A stretch of 64,000 nucleotides of DNA from an uncultured Prevotellaceae bacterium (lineage in GTDB: Bacteria > Bacteroidota > Bacteroidia > Bacteroidales > Bacteroidaceae). Position numbers and translations under genes: made by a program. Below the pieces are notes generated by a model. The model did not search any database. It was not told the DNA's origin and saw nothing but the letters and a program-made list of their open reading frames with translations. This document shows, piece by piece, positions 60,701 through 64,000 of the stretch. The DNA is taken from contig ONNV01000002.1 in assembly GCA_900319225.1 (NCBI GenBank), positions 1 through 64,000 of the forward strand, in the 5' to 3' direction. How positions within the stretch are numbered: the first letter of the stretch is position 1; the number at the start of each line of letters is the position of its first letter.

Positions 60701-62778
60701 CAGTCTTTCTTGATTGAGTTCCAGTCATTGCTTAGTGAAGGATTGACATAGCTGAGCAGATCCTTGACCTGCTGCTTCTCCTTGTCAATACCCGTGCTGT
60801 ATATGCTTATAAGCTCATTTTTCTTGATTTCTGTAAACAGGACGGGCAGGGCCGATGTGCTCTTGGCCTGTTTTGCCTGTCCCAGCAATGCAAGGCTCTC
60901 AGTGATGGTGGCGCGTCCGCGGTCCGCGTTGGCGCTCATGTCATCAAGTCCCAGACGGTGATACTTGTACTGCAACTGGCGGAAAACTGACATCGATCCG
61001 TTCATGTAGTCATTGATTATTGAGTAACGGTTGGCACCCGAATCAAATGAACGCCATCCGCTTCCAAGTGACTGTGAACCGGCTGCTATGTTCTCTACCT
61101 GACGCAGAATGTCTGTGCCCCCGTTCAGTGACATGGTATCAAAATCCAGACCTATAATGAGCATGCAGTAGTATGCCATTATAGCTGTGAGGTTGTTGTC
61201 GGGGGTAATGCCGGGGGTATATTCAATGCGGTCCTGTTCAGTGTAGGTGAACTCAACCTCGGTGTCACGGAAATTGAACACCGTGGTGTTGTATGATGAT
61301 CCATATACGGGACGGCTGCTCTGGACCGACAGGTCACAGCTCATCTTGCCGGTCTGCGCATCATATTTGTTTACCGTGAGGTTGAAATTGCACTGTATGC
61401 GCTCGTTCTCGGCAAAATGATATTCTGTCCATACCTGATTTGTGAGAAACTGCTTGAGCGCACCCTCAAGCGACTTGAAAACATCCTTGTCAGTACCCTG
61501 GATCTTGGATGTGTTGATGGTAAGGGTGGGGTTCAGCTCCTGTGCGGACGCCTTTACGGGCATGAGCAGGAACAAAAGGCAGAAGAGCAGGCCTGCTAGT
61601 TTGTTTATGATGGCTTTTGCTACATCTTTTTTGGACTGCAGGGGGAGCGGTTGGCTCTCCTTACGGTCTATGAGCGTTACCTTGTTGGTGTCATAACCGA
61701 ATCCGGCGCCCTCATCACGCAGAGAGTTGAGAACTATGAAATCCAGATTCTTGCGCTCCAGCTTGTCCTGTGCGTTGCTGAACTCATTGTTGGTCTCAAG
61801 TGCAAAACCCACCATACGCTGATCGGGGCGTTTGATTGCTCCCAGTGCGGCGGCTATATCCTGGGTGGGCTTGAGCGTGAGGGTCATCTCACCCTTGCGT
61901 TTTATCTTGTTGTCGGCTACGACTGCCGGCGTATAATCAGCGACTGCGGCACAGAGAATGGCGGCATCGGAACCGGGAAAATGCTCCATGGCGGCCTCAT
62001 ACATCTGCTGTGCGGAACGTACGTCTATTCGGTTTATCCCGCTGTGTACGGTCTTGAGGTTTACGGGTCCGGCTATGAGAGTGACATCGGCACCGCGGGC
62101 GGCACACTCCTCGGCCAGCGCAAATCCCATCTTGCCGGTAGAGTTGTTGCCTATGAAACGGACAGGGTCAATCTGCTCAAAGGTGGGCCCCGCCGTTATC
62201 AGGATTTTTTTTTTTGAAAGCTGTGACTGAGTCCGGAAATACTCCTCAAGTGCGGCTACTATTACTTCCGGCTCCTGCATGCGGCCCTTGCCTACAAGCT
62301 GGCTTGCAAGTTCACCGCTGGCCGGCTCAATGAATATGTTGCCAATGGAGCGCAGAGTCTCAATGTTGCGCTGTGTAACGGGATGGCTGTACATATCCAG
62401 ATCCATGGCGGGAGCTATGAATACGGGAGCCTTCATTGAGAAGTAGGTGGTGGCAAGCATGTTGTCTGCAACGCCGCTGGCCATCTTGCCAAGCGTGGAT
62501 GCGGTGCAGGGGGCAATCAGCATGGCATCGGCCCACTGGCCCAGATCCACATGGCTGTTCCATGAGCCGTCACGACGGTCAAAGAACTCACTTACCACAG
62601 GCTTGCGGGTAAGGGTGGAGAGGGTGAGAGGAGTGATGAACTCCTTGGCGGCCGCTGTCATGACAACCTGGACCTCCGCCCCTTTCTTGATGAGCAGACG
62701 TACCAGATAGGCTGCCTTATAGGCTGCAATGCTACCGGTTACTCCCAGTACAATATGTTTTCCGCTTAGTATATCCAT
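60700..62778 (-). CDS. coaBC: CoaBC fused to a DUF4835-like secreted domain
   Basis: A 692-residue fusion. Residues 1 to about 188 are CoaC, the FMN-dependent phosphopantothenoylcysteine decarboxylase (GVTGSIAAYKAAYLVR, LLIAPCTASTLGKMASGVAD, PAMDLDMYSHPVTQ). Residues about 190-392 are CoaB, the ligase (ITAGPTFEQIDPVRFIGNNS, DAAILCAAVADYTP). A signal-peptide-like segment follows: NKLAGLLFCLLFLLMPVKAS and a cleavage-like ASA-Q at about 412. The last 280 residues (ELNPTLTINTSKIQGTDKDV onwards) match DUF4835, normally a separate secreted protein made by the next gene. No ATG, GTG or TTG lies at the junction that would give a whole signal peptide. An A11 run separates CoaC and CoaB. The product may be membrane-anchored or cut into two. 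Confidence 0.88.
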   Translation of the reverse strand: MDILSGKHIVLGVTGSIAAYKAAYLVRLLIKKGAEVQVVMTAAAKEFITPLTLSTLTRKPVVSEFFDRRDGSWNSHVDLGQWADAMLIAPCTASTLGKMASGVADNMLATTYFSMKAPVFIAPAMDLDMYSHPVTQRNIETLRSIGNIFIEPASGELASQLVGKGRMQEPEVIVAALEEYFRTQSQLSKKKILITAGPTFEQIDPVRFIGNNSTGKMGFALAEECAARGADVTLIAGPVNLKTVHSGINRIDVRSAQQMYEAAMEHFPGSDAAILCAAVADYTPAVVADNKIKRKGEMTLTLKPTQDIAAALGAIKRPDQRMVGFALETNNEFSNAQDKLERKNLDFIVLNSLRDEGAGFGYDTNKVTLIDRKESQPLPLQSKKDVAKAIINKLAGLLFCLLFLLMPVKASAQELNPTLTINTSKIQGTDKDVFKSLEGALKQFLTNQVWTEYHFAENERIQCNFNLTVNKYDAQTGKMSCDLSVQSSRPVYGSSYNTTVFNFRDTEVEFTYTEQDRIEYTPGITPDNNLTAIMAYYCMLIIGLDFDTMSLNGGTDILRQVENIAAGSQSLGSGWRSFDSGANRYSIINDYMNGSMSVFRQLQYKYHRLGLDDMSANADRGRATITESLALLGQAKQAKSTSALPVLFTEIKKNELISIYSTGIDKEKQQVKDLLSYVNPSLSNDWNSIKKD

Positions 62779-63542
62779 TATCTGGACTGTAGTTTTATTC
62801 TGGTTAAGACCTGTTTGGTGTTGAGCGCAAAGTCACCCTGGAGTATCCATGAGTAGTAACCGGGGTCACGGCGGAACACCTCTGCAACAGGCACATCCTT
62901 ATATTTGCCAAAGTTGAATACCTCCTGGCCCTTGTCATTCATTACAATGCGTCCTGCAAAATCCACGTTGCGGGTGAATGATGAGAACTCTGAGAGCCAT
63001 GCCATATCATTCTTAAGGTCATCCGGGTAGCGGTCCAGCTGGGCCATGAGCACCTCATAGGTGGCACGGGTGTCACCGTCGGCGCTGTGTGCATCGGTCA
63101 GGTCCTTGCCGCAGTAGAACTTGTAGGCGGCCGTGAGGGTGCGCTGCTCCATCTTGTGGAATATGACCTGTACGTCGATGAAACGGTGACGGCTCAGGTC
63201 TATGTCAACGCCTGCACGCAGGAACTCCTCGGCCAGTAAGGGCACGTCAAAACGGTTGGAGTTGAATCCTGCTATGTCGCTGCCCTCAAAGTCACGGGCA
63301 ATCTCCTTAGCCACCTCCTTGAATGTGGGGCAGTCCTTTACGTCATCATCGTAGATGCCGTGTACTGCCGATGCCTGCTCGGGGATGGGCATCTCGGGGT
63401 TGATGCGACGGGTGTGCATATCCTCATTACCGTTGGGAGAGACCTTAAGGTAAGAAATCTCTACTATGCGGTCCTGTACAGTGTTGGTGCCTGTGGTCTC
63501 CAGGTCAAAGAACACTACCGGTTTGTCAAGATTCAGTTTCAT
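62778..63542 (-). CDS. DnaQ-like 3'-5' exonuclease
   Basis: A 254-residue DEDD-type exonuclease like the DNA polymerase III epsilon subunit. Exo I is VVFFDLETTGTN, Exo II GSDIAGFNSNRFDVPLLAEE and Exo III HSADGDTRATYEV, giving the D-E-D-D metal ligands and the histidine of the DEDDh type. VHGIYDDDVKDCPTF is another family motif. The C-terminal 70 residues (GRIVMNDKGQEVFNFGKYKD) are an extension of unknown role, common in Bacteroidetes. It overlaps dnaN and coaBC by one base each (TAATG). Confidence 0.9.
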   Translation of the reverse strand: MKLNLDKPVVFFDLETTGTNTVQDRIVEISYLKVSPNGNEDMHTRRINPEMPIPEQASAVHGIYDDDVKDCPTFKEVAKEIARDFEGSDIAGFNSNRFDVPLLAEEFLRAGVDIDLSRHRFIDVQVIFHKMEQRTLTAAYKFYCGKDLTDAHSADGDTRATYEVLMAQLDRYPDDLKNDMAWLSEFSSFTRNVDFAGRIVMNDKGQEVFNFGKYKDVPVAEVFRRDPGYYSWILQGDFALNTKQVLTRIKLQSR

Positions 63543-64000
63543 CAGTCGTTCAGTACCATTGGCATGAGGAGCATGAGCAGATTCTCGCCTTCAGCCTGCT
63601 CTGAGGGAACAATCACACCTGCACGAGAGGGATCAGCCAGCTGAACTGTGATCTCCTGGCTGGGTATGTTGTTGAGGATATCAATCAGGAATGCAGCCTT
63701 GAAACCGATGCTCATGTTGGCGCCCTCATACTGGCAAGCGATTGACTCCTTGGCTGATGTTGAAAAATCTATATCCTGGGCCGATATGTCCACGTTGTCC
63801 TTCTCAATATGAAGTTTGATGAGACCGCTGCTGGCAGGTGAGAACACTGATACACGGCGCAGGGCTGTGAGCAGTGACTGACGGTCTATCAGGAGACGGT
63901 GCGGGTTGTTCTGCGGGATTACTGATCCGTAGTTGGGATAACGGCCGTCGATAAGGCGGCATACCATACGGAACTCAGGCAGCGAGAAACGTGCTATACG
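63542..64000 (-). CDS. dnaN: DNA polymerase III sliding clamp, 3' part (runs off the window)
   Basis: The last 153 codons of DnaN, the beta sliding clamp. The frame is open to the window edge at 64000. ARFSLPEFRMVCRLIDGRYP, then PNYGSVIPQNNPHRLLIDRQ, are typical of the second/third domain boundary. SIGFKAAFLIDILNNIPSQE is in domain III, and the end LLMLLMPMVLND fits the usual M-P-M/V-R/L terminus. It is the first visible gene of the run leading to rlmB. Confidence 0.95.
   Translation of the reverse strand, partial: RIARFSLPEFRMVCRLIDGRYPNYGSVIPQNNPHRLLIDRQSLLTALRRVSVFSPASSGLIKLHIEKDNVDISAQDIDFSTSAKESIACQYEGANMSIGFKAAFLIDILNNIPSQEITVQLADPSRAGVIVPSEQAEGENLLMLLMPMVLND

Overview
The window looks like chromosomal DNA of a member of the order Bacteroidales (phylum Bacteroidota). 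The evidence is the LpxC-FabZ fusion, Bacteroidetes-type promoters (TAnnTTTG boxes, usually with an upstream TTG), an O-acetylhomoserine methionine pathway, lipoproteins with short lipoboxes, a dipeptidyl peptidase IV, and many secreted beta-sandwich proteins. Genus cannot be fixed from the sequence alone.

Layout. 1-620: a modular palindromic repeat (copy 1) and a chain of hairpins. 621-5009: a small membrane protein, rpsF-rpsR-rplI, mtaB, a GT2 glycosyltransferase, then remnants of a ParD-like antitoxin and an RND pump. 5079-11442: envelope proteins (DUF4424-like/YARHG, a four-repeat carboxypeptidase-regulatory-like protein, a double Fib_succ-type protein, a plug-only TonB-receptor-like protein). 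11508-13708: a double-ABC ATPase and an RsmI-like methylase. 13732-14265: repeat copy 2 and nested palindromes. 14279-24910: a minus-strand housekeeping block with dpp4, a YrdC/YciO protein, miaA, a PRiA4_ORF3 protein, lpxA, lpxC/fabZ, lpxD, pyrF, prfA and a 2-hydroxyacid dehydrogenase. 25098-43191: a GH9 lipoprotein followed by a seven-gene hybrid export operon. 43347-55261: pepD, an Lrp regulator, metY, metA, purM, a membrane-anchored aroE, purC, phoH, marC, a Fib_succ lipoprotein, menG and menA. 55339-55935: repeat copy 3 and tRNA-Cys. 56013-64000: clpB without its N-domain, then rlmB, recN, coaBC fused to a DUF4835-like domain, a DnaQ-like exonuclease and the 3' part of dnaN.

The most unusual system is the 27739-43191 operon. 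It holds an ABC ATPase, an ABC permease with a large periplasmic part, a TolC-type outer-membrane protein, an RND adaptor, a normal RND pump, a 1567-residue protein that joins a complete RND pump to an ABC ATPase, and a second ABC permease. The ATPase part of the fusion is interrupted near its first strand by about four membrane helices. Together the genes could build a trans-envelope machine using both proton-motive force and ATP; its substrate is unknown. The GH9 lipoprotein ends 4 bases before the first exporter gene and may share its transcript.

Other unusual items are a repeat family whose hairpins keep pairing while their sequences change, a near-perfect 24-bp-arm palindrome covering the marC promoter and start codon, a cytosolic CoA enzyme fused through a signal-peptide-like segment to a secreted domain, and a shikimate dehydrogenase on a membrane anchor with an acidic linker.
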